From NCBI GenBank assembly GCA_031551145.1, contig JAVBNZ010000044.1:1-41442 (forward strand): 41,442 nucleotides of DNA, given 5' to 3'. The position numbers were made by a program, and so were the translations under genes. Positions 17,669 through 26,717 of the stretch are shown here, piece by piece. The first letter of the stretch is position 1; each line of letters opens with the position of its first letter. The stretch is from WRKB01 sp031551145 (lineage in GTDB: Bacteria; Desulfobacterota; Desulfovibrionia; Desulfovibrionales; Desulfovibrionaceae). The notes beneath the pieces are model-generated. The model did no database searches. It saw only the letters and a program-made list of their open reading frames with translations, and was not told the origin of the DNA.

Positions 17669-20600
17669 ATGGCCGGCGGAAAAAATCATACGGCGCAAGC
17701 CCTTCTTCAGACTTTTCTCAAGGAGGCCGTGCCCGAGCACATCAGGGAAAGCGCCCGGCAGCTTCTGGCCGCCGGCCCCCCGAAACTGACCATGCGCAAA
17801 GATCCCATGAACTGGTTTCTCGACGCTTCCATCCAGAGCGACGATTTCGAAATCTTTGCCCCACACATCACCCTGCAACTGGAAGAACAGCACACCAGCC
17901 ACATGTGCAACTGCCACGAGGCATTCGGCGGGGTGTGCAGCCATGTGGCCGCTCTGGCCATACACGAACTGGCCGCCCTGGAAGCCGAAAGCGGGGTGAA
18001 CGAGGAACCTGTTTCCGCGCGGTCGGAATGGAGGCAGAGCTTCCGCTCCTTCTTCTCGATGGATACGGAAGCGGAATCCGGCCGCCATTATCTTATTTTC
18101 CGTTTCCATCCCGAGCCGAGGCGCCTGCTGGTCTCCTTTTTCCGGGGCAGGCAGAACAAGTCCGGCCTGTCCGCCGTACACGGCGAAATAACGCTCGATC
18201 ACTTCATCCGCCATCCCGAATGGTGCGATCTCTCGCCCCAGTTGCCCGTGGTGGCCGATCAGATAGGCCGGCATCTCGACTACTACGGCCACCGCATAGA
18301 AATCCCCGAAGGGCTGGTTTCCTGGTTTTTCTGGGCCGTGCGCCAGGAATACTATCTGCTTTGGGAGGACACGGAACTGCCCTGCCACATCGAAGCCACG
18401 CCCTTTATTCTCAAGCTCAAGCCCATACTGGACGACGAAGGCTTTTCCTTCGACGTGCTGCTCCAGCGCGAAGGCAAGCCCCCCTTTTCCATCATGGACG
18501 AGCACGTCACCTTCCACGGCCAGATGCCGCTCTGGGTCTGCTACAAGCACAGCTTCTACCCGGTGCAGACCGGCCTTGCGCCCGAACTGATCCACGACCT
18601 GGTGAGCAACCGGCCCGTGGTGCCGCAGCAGGAAATCCACGAATTTCTCGACCGGGTGTGGACGCGCATGCCCACTTCCGAACTGTTCGAACCGGGTCAG
18701 TTCCTCCAGCTCATGGCGCCGATTTTCCAGCCGGCCGCCTTCAATCCCAAACTCTTTCTGGACGAGGAAGGCAGCCTGCTCACCCTGGAAATCGACAACA
18801 TCTACGAAACCAAACACGGCGAATTCACCCTGCCCGGCCCGAACCCGGATTTCCAGACCGGCAGCTACACCTTCGGCGGCACCAGCTATCTTGTGCGCCG
18901 CAACCAGGAGGAAGAGGCCGCCCTTATCGCCCAGCTTGCGGAAATGCGCTTCCAGCACCGCAGCAACAAGCTCTGGTTTCTGGAGCCGGAAGAAGCCATC
19001 GCCTTCCTGCTCGATTCCTACCCGCAGCTTGTCGAAAACTATCGCGTGTACGGCGAGCGGGCGCTTTCGCACTACAAGGTGCGCACGGCCCAGTCCGTGA
19101 TCACGGCCGCCGTGGAAAGCAACGAGGACGACAAATGGTTCTCGCTCGACATCAACATCGAGTACGACGGCCAGTCCGTGCCCCTGGAAAAGATCTGGAA
19201 GGCCTGGGTCAAGGGCAAGCGCTATGTGCAGTTGAAAGACGGCTCCTACACCAGCCTGCCGGAAGAATGGCTCAAGCGCATCTCCCACAAGCTTCAGGTG
19301 TTGGGACTTGATCCGCAGAAACCGCCGCAGACCAAGTTCAAGCAGTTTGAAGCCCCGGTGCTCGACAGCCTGCTGGAAGAACTGCCCAACGCCCAGACAG
19401 ACTCCTTCTGGAACAACCTGAGGGAAAAGATCCGCTCCTTCAAGGAAGTGCGCGCGCTCGACAAGCCCAAGGGTCTGGTGGCCTCCCTGCGGCCCTATCA
19501 GTTCCAGGGATTGTCCTACCTCAACTTTCTTTCGGAATACGGCTTCGGCGGTATCCTGGCCGACGAAATGGGCCTGGGCAAAACCGTCCAGACCCTGGCC
19601 TTCATCCAATACATGGTGGAGCGCAAATACGACGGCCCCAACCTCATCGTGGTGCCCACCTCCGTGCTGCCCAACTGGGACAGGGAAGCGGAAAAGTTCG
19701 TGCCGGGCCTAAAACGCCTGATCATCTACGGCACGCGGCGCGAAAACATGTTCAAGCAGATCAGGGACGCCCAACTCATCATCACCACCTACGCCCTGTT
19801 GCGGCGCGATCTGGAGGAACTGGAAAAATACGAATTCAACACCATCATCCTCGACGAAGCCCAGAACATCAAAAACCCCAACACCATCACGGCCCGTTCC
19901 GTGCGCCGCATCCACGCGCGCATGCGCCTGTGCCTTTCGGGCACGCCCATTGAAAACAACCTGTTTGAACTGTGGTCGCTCTTCGAATTTCTCATGCCGG
20001 GCTTTCTGGGCTCGCAGAACGCCTTTCAGCGCGGCATCGTCAAGCCCATACGGGACGGCGACGCCGAAACCCTCGACTATCTGCGCAACCGCGTGCGGCC
20101 CTTCATTTTGCGCCGCACCAAGGCCGAAGTGGCCAGGGATCTGCCGCCCAAGGTGGAAAGCGTTACCTACTGCGCCCTTGAGGACGAACAGGCCGAACTC
20201 TACGCCGCCCTGGCCAAGAAGCTGCGCGCCCAGGTGCTGGCCGACGTGGACGAAAAGGGCATGGCCAAGAGCCAGATGTCCATTCTCGACGCCCTGCTCA
20301 AGCTGCGCCAGATATGCTGCCACCCGCGCCTGCTCAAAATCGAGCTGCCCGGATTTTCCGGAAATCTGCCCTCGGGCAAGTTCGAGGCCTTCACCAGCAT
20401 GGCCATGGATATCGTGGAAGGCGGACACAAGGTGCTCGTGTTCTCCCAGTTCGTGCAAATGCTGCACATCATCCGCCAGTGGCTGGCGGCCAGCGCCATT
20501 CCCTTCTGCTATCTGGACGGGGCCAGCAAGGATCGCTTCGATCAGGTGGACAATTTCAACAACAGCCCGAATATTCCCATCTTCCTCATTTCCCTCAAGG

Positions 20601-20878
20601 CGGGCGGCACGGGCCTCAACCTCACCTCGGCCGACTACGTCATCCACTACGACCCCTGGTGGAACCCGGCCGTGGAAAGCCAGGCCACGGACCGCACCCA
20701 CCGCATAGGCCAGACCCGCCAGGTCTTCTCCTACAAGCTGATCTGCCAGAACACGGTGGAGGAAAAGATCCTCAAGCTCCAGGACAGCAAGCGCGGCATG
20801 GCCGAAGCCGTCATTCCCGGCAGGGACAGTTGGAAGTCGCTGACGCGCGAGGATCTCGAAATGCTGTTCGACGTGTAG
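17669..20878 (+). CDS. SWIM zinc-finger SNF2-family helicase
   Basis: A 1069-residue DEAD/DEAH-type ATPase of the bacterial SNF2 group. Residues about 78-100 hold a SWIM zinc finger (CNC...CSHV). The central region to about 600 is the large unannotated N-terminal half of these proteins. The helicase core starts near 605: LRPYQFQGLSYL, Walker A DEMGLGKT near 632-640, DEAQ near 728, SGTPIENN near 755, then the second lobe with VFSQFVQML, GGTGLNL and DRTHRIGQ near 1007-1015. SNF2 enzymes translocate on double-stranded DNA and remodel protein-DNA complexes; the bacterial target is unknown. GGGGAG lies just before ATG 17669. A strong promoter lies upstream. Confidence 0.9.
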   Translation: MAGGKNHTAQALLQTFLKEAVPEHIRESARQLLAAGPPKLTMRKDPMNWFLDASIQSDDFEIFAPHITLQLEEQHTSHMCNCHEAFGGVCSHVAALAIHELAALEAESGVNEEPVSARSEWRQSFRSFFSMDTEAESGRHYLIFRFHPEPRRLLVSFFRGRQNKSGLSAVHGEITLDHFIRHPEWCDLSPQLPVVADQIGRHLDYYGHRIEIPEGLVSWFFWAVRQEYYLLWEDTELPCHIEATPFILKLKPILDDEGFSFDVLLQREGKPPFSIMDEHVTFHGQMPLWVCYKHSFYPVQTGLAPELIHDLVSNRPVVPQQEIHEFLDRVWTRMPTSELFEPGQFLQLMAPIFQPAAFNPKLFLDEEGSLLTLEIDNIYETKHGEFTLPGPNPDFQTGSYTFGGTSYLVRRNQEEEAALIAQLAEMRFQHRSNKLWFLEPEEAIAFLLDSYPQLVENYRVYGERALSHYKVRTAQSVITAAVESNEDDKWFSLDINIEYDGQSVPLEKIWKAWVKGKRYVQLKDGSYTSLPEEWLKRISHKLQVLGLDPQKPPQTKFKQFEAPVLDSLLEELPNAQTDSFWNNLREKIRSFKEVRALDKPKGLVASLRPYQFQGLSYLNFLSEYGFGGILADEMGLGKTVQTLAFIQYMVERKYDGPNLIVVPTSVLPNWDREAEKFVPGLKRLIIYGTRRENMFKQIRDAQLIITTYALLRRDLEELEKYEFNTIILDEAQNIKNPNTITARSVRRIHARMRLCLSGTPIENNLFELWSLFEFLMPGFLGSQNAFQRGIVKPIRDGDAETLDYLRNRVRPFILRRTKAEVARDLPPKVESVTYCALEDEQAELYAALAKKLRAQVLADVDEKGMAKSQMSILDALLKLRQICCHPRLLKIELPGFSGNLPSGKFEAFTSMAMDIVEGGHKVLVFSQFVQMLHIIRQWLAASAIPFCYLDGASKDRFDQVDNFNNSPNIPIFLISLKAGGTGLNLTSADYVIHYDPWWNPAVESQATDRTHRIGQTRQVFSYKLICQNTVEEKILKLQDSKRGMAEAVIPGRDSWKSLTREDLEMLFDV

Positions 20879-20918
20879 CGTCGCTCCGCACAACACTCCT
20901 CAACACACGGGATACACA

Positions 20919-21599
20919 GTGCAACGTCCCGCATCTCTTGCTGAAAAAACCGAGGCCGCGCTCGAACTGCTGCGCGGGGCGGCCGCGCGGCATGCCTCCG
21001 GGCGCGTGGCCGTTGCCTTCACCGGCGGCAAGGATTCCACCCTGGCCCTGTTTTTGTGGCGGCGCGTCCTGGCGGAGCGCAATCCCGAAGCCCGCGCGCT
21101 TGCGATCAATCTGGACACAGGCGCGAAATTTCCCGAAGTGCTCGCCTTTCGCGATGATCTGGCCCGGCAATGGAGCGTTGATCTGCACATCGCCCGCCCC
21201 CGGCCGCCCTTTGCCGTCCCCGCGGCCGTAAACAAGGCCGCCTGCTGCGCGGAGCGCAAAATCGCGCCCCTGCATGCGGCGATAGAAGAGCTGGGCGTCA
21301 CCCTGCTCATCACCGGCATACGGGCCGACGAGCACCCCAGCCGCGCGGCCCTGCCCGCTGTGGAGCGGCATGCGGAGCACGAACGCCTGCACCCTTTGCT
21401 GCATTTCACCGAAATGGACATATGGGCCGCGACGCAGGAACACAGGCTGCCCTGGTGCGCGCTCTACGGGCAAGGCTACCGCTCCCTGGGCTGCGTACCC
21501 TGCACGGCCCTGCCCGGCCGGGGCGGCGGGGAACGGTCGGGCCGCGCGGCGGAGAAGGAGGCGGTGATGGATGACCTGCGCGCCTTGGGATATTTTTAG
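20919..21599 (+). CDS. APS/PAPS-reductase-family protein with Fe-S cysteines
   Basis: A 226-residue PP-loop protein starting at GTG 20919. TGGKDS at 35-40 is the adenylate-binding loop. Cys109-Cys110 in CCAERKIAPL and Cys192/Cys195 in GCVPCT reproduce the CC...CxxC set that binds a [4Fe-4S] cluster in assimilatory APS reductases. The usual C-terminal ECGxH tail, whose cysteine attacks the sulfate group, is absent: the protein ends ...DDLRALGYF. It therefore keeps the cluster site but lacks the known catalytic residue. It may be a sulfur-transfer or adenylate enzyme rather than a sulfonucleotide reductase. It follows the helicase by 40 bases on the same strand. Confidence 0.75.
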   Translation: MQRPASLAEKTEAALELLRGAAARHASGRVAVAFTGGKDSTLALFLWRRVLAERNPEARALAINLDTGAKFPEVLAFRDDLARQWSVDLHIARPRPPFAVPAAVNKAACCAERKIAPLHAAIEELGVTLLITGIRADEHPSRAALPAVERHAEHERLHPLLHFTEMDIWAATQEHRLPWCALYGQGYRSLGCVPCTALPGRGGGERSGRAAEKEAVMDDLRALGYF

Positions 21600-21605
21600 A
21601 CAACA

Positions 21606-21819
21606 GGTCGGTTTGCCGTGATACTTCGTCCTCTGTCCGCTCCTGCGGGCGCAACCGTGTTTGCCGAAACGAGTCCGGCAAACGCGCCCTTGTCGCTCAA
21701 AGCGGCTTACGCCGCGGACTCCGTCGGCTTGTGACAGACTTTTCGCCTCCGGTCCGTACGAGAAGAGTACGCTCCCTCCGCAAAAAACCGCTCTTCCTTG
21801 TCTGACGACAAACCGCCTC
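21606..21819 (+). repeat. Palindromic intergenic element, copy A
   Basis: This copy spans 21606-21819 and shares its outer parts with copy B at 34314-34433. Common blocks are CGGTTTG...GTGATACTTCGTC on the left and TCCGGTC...CGCAAAAA...CTTCCT-GTCTGACG-CAAACCG on the right. CGGTTTG (21609-21615) and CAAACCG (21809-21815) are its terminal inverted repeats. Relative to copy B it carries about 100 extra bases, which contain a separate strong hairpin: GGGCGC + GTTTGCCG pairing with CGGCAAAC + GCGCCC (21647-21689). It fills most of the 274-base gap ahead of msrP. Confidence 0.75.
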
Positions 21820-21873
21820 CGTTGCCTTTACATTTCGATATACCGCACCCAAACACTTCAGGAGGACACGGCT

Positions 21874-22767
21874 ATGAAAAACTGCACAGCTGTCACAGCG
21901 GAAGAAGTGTTCCGCGCGGATCGCCGCACCGTCCTCAAAGCCCTGGGCCTTGCCGGAGCCTACGCGCTTTTGCCCGCCGCGTCCTTTGCCGCGCCGCCGG
22001 GCGCGCCGCTCACAGCCGAAAAAAGCTTCACCACCTACAACAATTTTTATGAATTCGGCTTCGGTAAAAGCGATCCCTCCCGGCGCGCCGGCGCCTTCAC
22101 GGGCAAAGAACTGATCCTGCGCGTGGACGGCGAAGTGGAACAGTCCGGCGAATTCACGGCGGAAGAACTTATCCGCCTCTTCGGCATGGAAGAACGTGTT
22201 TACGCCATGCGCTGTGTGGAAGCCTGGTCCATGATTGTGCCCTGGAACGGCTTTGAACTGGGCAAGCTGTTGCGCCATGCGCGGCCGCGCCCGTCGGCGC
22301 GCTTCGTCGTCTTTGAATCCGCCGCCCTGCCCGATCGGATGCCGGCCGTGCGCGCCAAAAGCTTTCCCTTCCCCTACATCGAAGCCCTGCGCCTGGACGA
22401 GGCCATGCACCCGCTGACCCTGCTGGCGACCGGAGCGTACGGCAAGCCGCTTTTGCCCCAGAACGGCGCGCCCGTCCGTCTTGTTGCGCCCTGGAAGTAC
22501 GGCTTCAAGTACGCGAAATCCCTGGTGCGTATTTCCCTGGTCGCGGAACGCCCGCTCACCACCTGGGAACGCCGCGCTTCGGACGAATACGGCTTTTACG
22601 CCAACGTCAACCCCCGGGTGCCGCACCCGCGCTGGCCGCAGGACACGGAAACGCTCTTCGGCCCCGGCGGACTGCGCGACACCGTGCAGCGGCCCACGCT
22701 CCTCTTCAACGGCTATGGCGAGGTGGCGCCGCTGTATGCGGGCCTGGACTTGAGCGTTGAATATTGA
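21874..22767 (+). CDS. msrP: Protein-methionine-sulfoxide reductase catalytic subunit MsrP
   Basis: A 297-residue periplasmic molybdoenzyme of the sulfite oxidase fold, which repairs methionine sulfoxide in envelope proteins. A Tat signal (DRRTVLKALGLAGA) precedes the mature part, consistent with export after molybdopterin is inserted. Cys114 in MRCVEAWSM is the expected molybdenum ligand. The family blocks YGKPLLPQNGAPVRLVAPWKYGFK and NVNPRVPHPRWPQ are present. Start ATG 21874 follows a perfect AGGAGG (21860-21865). It overlaps the next gene by 11 bases. The gene lies directly downstream of repeat copy A. Confidence 0.95.
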   Translation: MKNCTAVTAEEVFRADRRTVLKALGLAGAYALLPAASFAAPPGAPLTAEKSFTTYNNFYEFGFGKSDPSRRAGAFTGKELILRVDGEVEQSGEFTAEELIRLFGMEERVYAMRCVEAWSMIVPWNGFELGKLLRHARPRPSARFVVFESAALPDRMPAVRAKSFPFPYIEALRLDEAMHPLTLLATGAYGKPLLPQNGAPVRLVAPWKYGFKYAKSLVRISLVAERPLTTWERRASDEYGFYANVNPRVPHPRWPQDTETLFGPGGLRDTVQRPTLLFNGYGEVAPLYAGLDLSVEY

Positions 22768-23410
22768 CGTCCGCGCTCCGCTGCTCCTCCGCTGCTGCGC
22801 GGGCGTCGCGCTTGCCGTTGCGCTGTATGCCTTTGTCACCTGGGGCGACTTTTACCAACTCACTCTCCTCAGCGGCCCCATACATCTGCGGCCCGACACG
22901 GCGCGCACGGACGGCGCGGGCTACATTCCCTCGCCCGCGCTCTACGCCCATATCCTCAAGGCGCGCTTCCTGCTGCTTTGCGCGTTCTGCTGCTGTATCC
23001 CCGATCTGCCGGGAAATCTGCGCAGGCATTTTTCCGCCCTGCTCGGCCGCGTTATCGCCGGCCACCTGCTTTTTTCCTACCTGGCGGCGGACTTCTTCTG
23101 GTTTCTCAACGAGGAAGAATTCGGCGCGCCCGCGCGCATGGCTTTTCTCGCCGCAACGGCCTGTTGCCTGGCCTTCGGCTACGACACGGGCACGCGGCGC
23201 TTCCGGCTTCCGAAGATCTTCACGGAGCCGCTCTTCTTCAAAAGCTTCCCGTTGCTGTTTCTGTTCTGCCTGGCCGCCGCATACGCCGCCGCGCCGTCCC
23301 TGCTGCTGCGGGAAGAAGATTTTCCCGCTCTCTGCCTGCGCGGCGGCGCGCTGATCGCGGCCTGCGCGGCCTATGCGCTCCTTCCGCGAAAAAACATGCG
23401 CACGCCGTAA
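22757..23410 (+). CDS. Six-helix membrane protein, MsrP partner (not typical MsrQ)
   Basis: A 217-residue integral membrane protein with about six hydrophobic segments (near 8-30, 63-82, 95-118, 128-146, 160-185, 190-210). It begins at TTG 22757 and overlaps msrP by 11 bases, the position where msrQ (haem membrane electron donor) normally lies. The sequence does not look like the ferric-reductase-like MsrQ family that I know. Candidate haem ligands exist, for example His in YAHILKA and AGHLLFSY, and an unusual CAFCCC cluster lies in helix 2. It most likely supplies electrons to MsrP, an inference from position alone. A convergent terminator follows. Confidence 0.65.
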   Translation: MNIDVRAPLLLRCCAGVALAVALYAFVTWGDFYQLTLLSGPIHLRPDTARTDGAGYIPSPALYAHILKARFLLLCAFCCCIPDLPGNLRRHFSALLGRVIAGHLLFSYLAADFFWFLNEEEFGAPARMAFLAATACCLAFGYDTGTRRFRLPKIFTEPLFFKSFPLLFLFCLAAAYAAAPSLLLREEDFPALCLRGGALIAACAAYALLPRKNMRTP

Positions 23411-23448
23411 ATGCGGAAAGCGGCGCCCAAGCACCGCTTTCCGCATTT
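23409..23448. terminator. Bidirectional terminator
   Basis: ATGCGGAAAGCGG (23411-23423) pairs perfectly with CCGCTTTCCGCAT (23434-23446), a 13-base stem extended by AA/TT, with a 10-base loop. It separates the convergent membrane protein gene (+) and the repeat-protein gene (-). Confidence 0.8.
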
Positions 23449-23464
23449 CATCGGGGGAACCCGC

Positions 23465-25144
23465 CTACTGACGGGTTTCAAAATCCTCGGTCTTGTCCCA
23501 AGGCGTGTTGGGATCCATGCGCGCGGTATCCATGGGGTAGACCACCAGGAAAGACTGGCGCTTGTTCACTCCCAGCGCGCCGGGGTGGGAGTTGATGCCC
23601 ACGACCAAGCACTGCGTGCCGTTGTTCATAATGTCGCCCACATCCAGGCCGAGCACCGATCCCTTGATGCGCCGCGTCTTCCATTGCAGGCCCAGACCCA
23701 CGCCGTCCCAGAACAGGGCGTGGATTTCGCCTTCGGGGAAAAAGCGGTAGCGCTCGAAGAACTGGGCCGCCGTGGAGACGGGCTTGTTGACCAGCAGCAC
23801 ATAATTGCCGTTGCGGTTCAGATCTATGGGAATCATGCGCATGGGCGCGAAGTATTTGTCGGGAATCTGCACGTTGTCCCTGCCGAGGCCGGGCATGGTC
23901 TTCACCTGGTCTATGCCCACGGAAGAGCCGGAAAAACGTTCGTTCGACTTATACATCTCGTCCCCTTTGGGGCCGTAGACCTTGAGGCGTTCGTCGGCCG
24001 CGAGCACGACGAGCTTGTCGCCTTCGCCGCTCTTTCCGCCGGGCAGCCAGGTAAAGTTGAAGGCTGTGGCGTCCTTGGGCAGGCTGAGCCGGCCGGCCGG
24101 TTCGTACTTGTTGCCGACCTTGTGCATTTCACGCACGCCGGAGGCGAAAACCTGCATGGGATCCCAGGACTGGCCGATCAGCGTGGGCGTGAAGTTCGGC
24201 GGCAGCTTGGCCACGCTGAGGAAGTAGGCGGAACGATCGCAGAACTGGCGCAGGCGCCCGCCGGCGAAGGTATAAATGTAGCCGCTCGGCTGATTGCCGC
24301 CGGAGTGCTGGGGCGTATCGGGGATAAAGGAACTGACGATCAGTTCGGGCGCGCCGTCGCGATCCAGATCCATAGTGCGCAGGGTAAAGTTCCGGGAAGA
24401 CATGGAAACCGTGGTTTCCGCCAGGGGCTTCAGCCGGCCCTGTTCCCAGGCGAAGATGTACAGCTTGTGGTCGCTGAGCACGGCCACCTCGGTCTTGCCC
24501 CGGCCGCTGAAGTCGCCGAGCTGGAAATCGACCATCACAAAGGGCAGGGCCTGGCTGCGCATACGGGAGGCGTCGCCCGCGCTGCCTCCCTGGTAGCGGA
24601 ATTGCGGGTTCAGATACACCTGCTGCTGCCCGGTCTGGTTGACCACGATTTCGGGATTCATCTGGTTGACCACGGGCAGGCTCTGTTGGCCGCCGGACGG
24701 AGCGGCGTTGCCGAACACTTCCACGCTGATGGAATCGCCGATGCCCTGCACCGCGCCCATCAGGTTTTTGGTCGTGGTTTTGCCGGCCTTGCGCCATTCC
24801 TTGCCGTTTTTGTCGCGCACGCGCACTTCCAGGTCGCAGTCGTCACCCATCACCACGGCGCTGCCCCAGATCAAGTAATCGACTTTCAGGGAACCCAGCA
24901 CTTTGGCGGCATCGGCTTCACCGGCCAGGGGCTTGGAGGGCACGCCCCTGGAAACGGGCTCCACCTGGCCTTTGCGGAACAGGCGCGCGGAAAGCGTGGA
25001 AGGCACGGCCTTTTCAAGATAGGCATATCCGGAAGGAGCAGTCACCTGGAACGGTACAACGGCAAAAGTGCGCGCGGCCCCAAAAGCCGCGACGCTGTAA
25101 AGCAGCATCATGCAGGCGAGCGCTGCAATGCGAATCACGTTCAT
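23465..25144 (-). CDS. Secreted VCBS/FG-GAP-like repeat protein
   Basis: A 559-residue exported protein. A signal peptide (MNVIRIAALACMMLLYSVAAFGA) is followed by a TolB/CsgG-like N-terminal domain (about 25-140, FAVVPFQV...LEKAVPSTLSARL...DYLIWG), which in related proteins controls outer-membrane assembly. From about 205 on, at least three beta-propeller-type units appear, with calcium-loop-like motifs such as GDFSGRGKTEVAV, MDLDRDGAPELIV and DLNRNGNYVLLV. This points to a secreted or surface-held propeller that binds ligands or other envelope proteins. Start 25144 has AAGGAG a few bases upstream. It is convergent with the msrP operon. Confidence 0.8.
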   Translation of the reverse strand: MNVIRIAALACMMLLYSVAAFGAARTFAVVPFQVTAPSGYAYLEKAVPSTLSARLFRKGQVEPVSRGVPSKPLAGEADAAKVLGSLKVDYLIWGSAVVMGDDCDLEVRVRDKNGKEWRKAGKTTTKNLMGAVQGIGDSISVEVFGNAAPSGGQQSLPVVNQMNPEIVVNQTGQQQVYLNPQFRYQGGSAGDASRMRSQALPFVMVDFQLGDFSGRGKTEVAVLSDHKLYIFAWEQGRLKPLAETTVSMSSRNFTLRTMDLDRDGAPELIVSSFIPDTPQHSGGNQPSGYIYTFAGGRLRQFCDRSAYFLSVAKLPPNFTPTLIGQSWDPMQVFASGVREMHKVGNKYEPAGRLSLPKDATAFNFTWLPGGKSGEGDKLVVLAADERLKVYGPKGDEMYKSNERFSGSSVGIDQVKTMPGLGRDNVQIPDKYFAPMRMIPIDLNRNGNYVLLVNKPVSTAAQFFERYRFFPEGEIHALFWDGVGLGLQWKTRRIKGSVLGLDVGDIMNNGTQCLVVGINSHPGALGVNKRQSFLVVYPMDTARMDPNTPWDKTEDFETRQ

Positions 25145-25365
25145 TCTGTTCTCCTTGTTTGCAGAAAGAGCGGTCTTCCCGCGCTCAAGCCCTATACTAC
25201 CACTTGCGGCACGACGCAAGCGCGGGTTAGAGCAGGGGAACAGTGAAAACGGCCGTCCGTTCCGCCGTGATTCGCCTGCAGATAACGGCTGCGGGATTCC
25301 GCGGGAACGCCGTGCCTGCGGCGGACGACAATGCGACAGGAAAAATATTCACAAAAAGATGCATT

Positions 25366-26637
25366 ATGGCGACTTCCCCATCTCTTTCCCCGCGCAGTTT
25401 CCGTCTGGTCTGCGCCCCTGCGCAGCGCACGGCGGTTGAAGACCTGCTGCGCGCCCAGGGTTTCGACTTTGAAGAAGAACCCTTTCACTCCTCGGCCCGC
25501 CGCCTGCTTGCGGAGCCCCTTCCTCTGGGCTTGAGCCTGGCCGCCTTTTTCGGCTGGATCTACATCCAGGATCGTTCCTCCATGCTGCCGCCCCTGGCGC
25601 TTAACCCGCCCGAAGGCGCGGCCGTGCTCGACATGTGCGCCAGCCCCGGCAGCAAAACCGGCCTGCTCGCCCAACTTGCGGAAAAAAACGGCTTCGTGCT
25701 GGGCAACGAGCCCTCGCGCGCGCGCCTGGCCACGTTGAGCCGCAACCTGCTCCATATGAACCTGCTCCAGAGCGCGACCTGCTCTTTTGCCGGCGAACGC
25801 CTGCCCCTGCCGGACGCGGGCTGGGAACACATCCTGCTTGATCCCCCCTGTTCCGGCTGGGGCACGGAGGACAAGCACCCCCGCGTCCGCACCTTATGGC
25901 GGGACGACAAAACTCTTCCCCTCATCCGGCTCCAGCGCCTGCTGCTCAAGGAGGCCGCGCGCCTGCTCGCGCCCGGCGGCAGGCTGGTCTATTCCACCTG
26001 CACGACCAACACGGAGGAAAACGAGGCCCAAATGCGCTTCGCCGTGAACGAACTGGGCCTGCGGCCGCTGCCCCTGACCCCCTTTCCCGGCTTTTGTTTC
26101 GACGGGCCCGCCAAAGGAGCCGAAGGCAGCCTGCTCGTCAACGGGCGGGAATCCGGCGCGCAGGGATTTTTCATCGCCCTGCTGGAAAAACCGGGCACGG
26201 CCCCGACTTTCCCGCCGGGGAGCGTTCCGGCGAAGCGCCCCCCGCGCTTTCTGCCCCCGGAAATACTTGATGCGGCAACCCGCGCCCTGCTGCCGCCCGG
26301 AGAGATCGCGCTTTTCGGGGAAAACGCCGTTTTCATGCCCGCGGCCGGACTCGCGCGCCTGCCGGCGGATCTGTTCCGGGGCTGCACGCTCGGCGCGTAC
26401 CACAACGGAAGGCTGCGCCTCTCCCCCCGGCTGCGCTGTCTGCTGCCGCCCGTTCCCGGCGGGAACGCTCTGGAGGTCGAAGATCTCGCCCTGATTCACG
26501 ATCTCGTCGCCGGCCGGGGCCTGAAGACCGCTCTCCAAGGCAAGGAAGCCGTCCTGTACCGTCGCGGTCTGCCGCTGGCGGGCCTGCGTATCAAGAACGG
26601 CAGAGCCTTATTGGGTGGGCAGCGGCGGGCCGGTTAA
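25366..26637 (+). CDS. RsmB/NOP-family 16S rRNA m5C methyltransferase (RsmF-like)
   Basis: A 423-residue SAM-dependent cytosine-5 methyltransferase. The core has VLDMCASPGSKT (SAM binding), DPPCSGWGT with one catalytic cysteine, and STCTTNTEENE with the second cysteine, the two-cysteine mechanism of RNA m5C enzymes. The C-terminal part (about 320-423) looks like the PUA-type domain seen in RsmF. The substrate is probably a 16S rRNA cytosine; RsmF versus a close paralogue cannot be settled here. Start ATG 25366 gives the normal N-terminus, with a weak ribosome binding site. A 12-base palindrome CCGGTTAACCGG overlaps the stop codon. Confidence 0.9.
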   Translation: MATSPSLSPRSFRLVCAPAQRTAVEDLLRAQGFDFEEEPFHSSARRLLAEPLPLGLSLAAFFGWIYIQDRSSMLPPLALNPPEGAAVLDMCASPGSKTGLLAQLAEKNGFVLGNEPSRARLATLSRNLLHMNLLQSATCSFAGERLPLPDAGWEHILLDPPCSGWGTEDKHPRVRTLWRDDKTLPLIRLQRLLLKEAARLLAPGGRLVYSTCTTNTEENEAQMRFAVNELGLRPLPLTPFPGFCFDGPAKGAEGSLLVNGRESGAQGFFIALLEKPGTAPTFPPGSVPAKRPPRFLPPEILDAATRALLPPGEIALFGENAVFMPAAGLARLPADLFRGCTLGAYHNGRLRLSPRLRCLLPPVPGGNALEVEDLALIHDLVAGRGLKTALQGKEAVLYRRGLPLAGLRIKNGRALLGGQRRAG

Positions 26638-26717
26638 CCGGACAGGCCTGCATCGAAACAAAAAGGTGACCAAAGGGGGGAACCATAACGGGAATCCGGT
26701 GCTTTTTTGCCGCAACG

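Noticed and set aside
17105..19609. 834-codon open frame on the minus strand across the SNF2 gene and solute-binding gene
   Set aside because: The plus-strand helicase and minus-strand binding protein are both clear in other frames; the product here is Gly/His/Arg/Gln-rich with no conserved motif.
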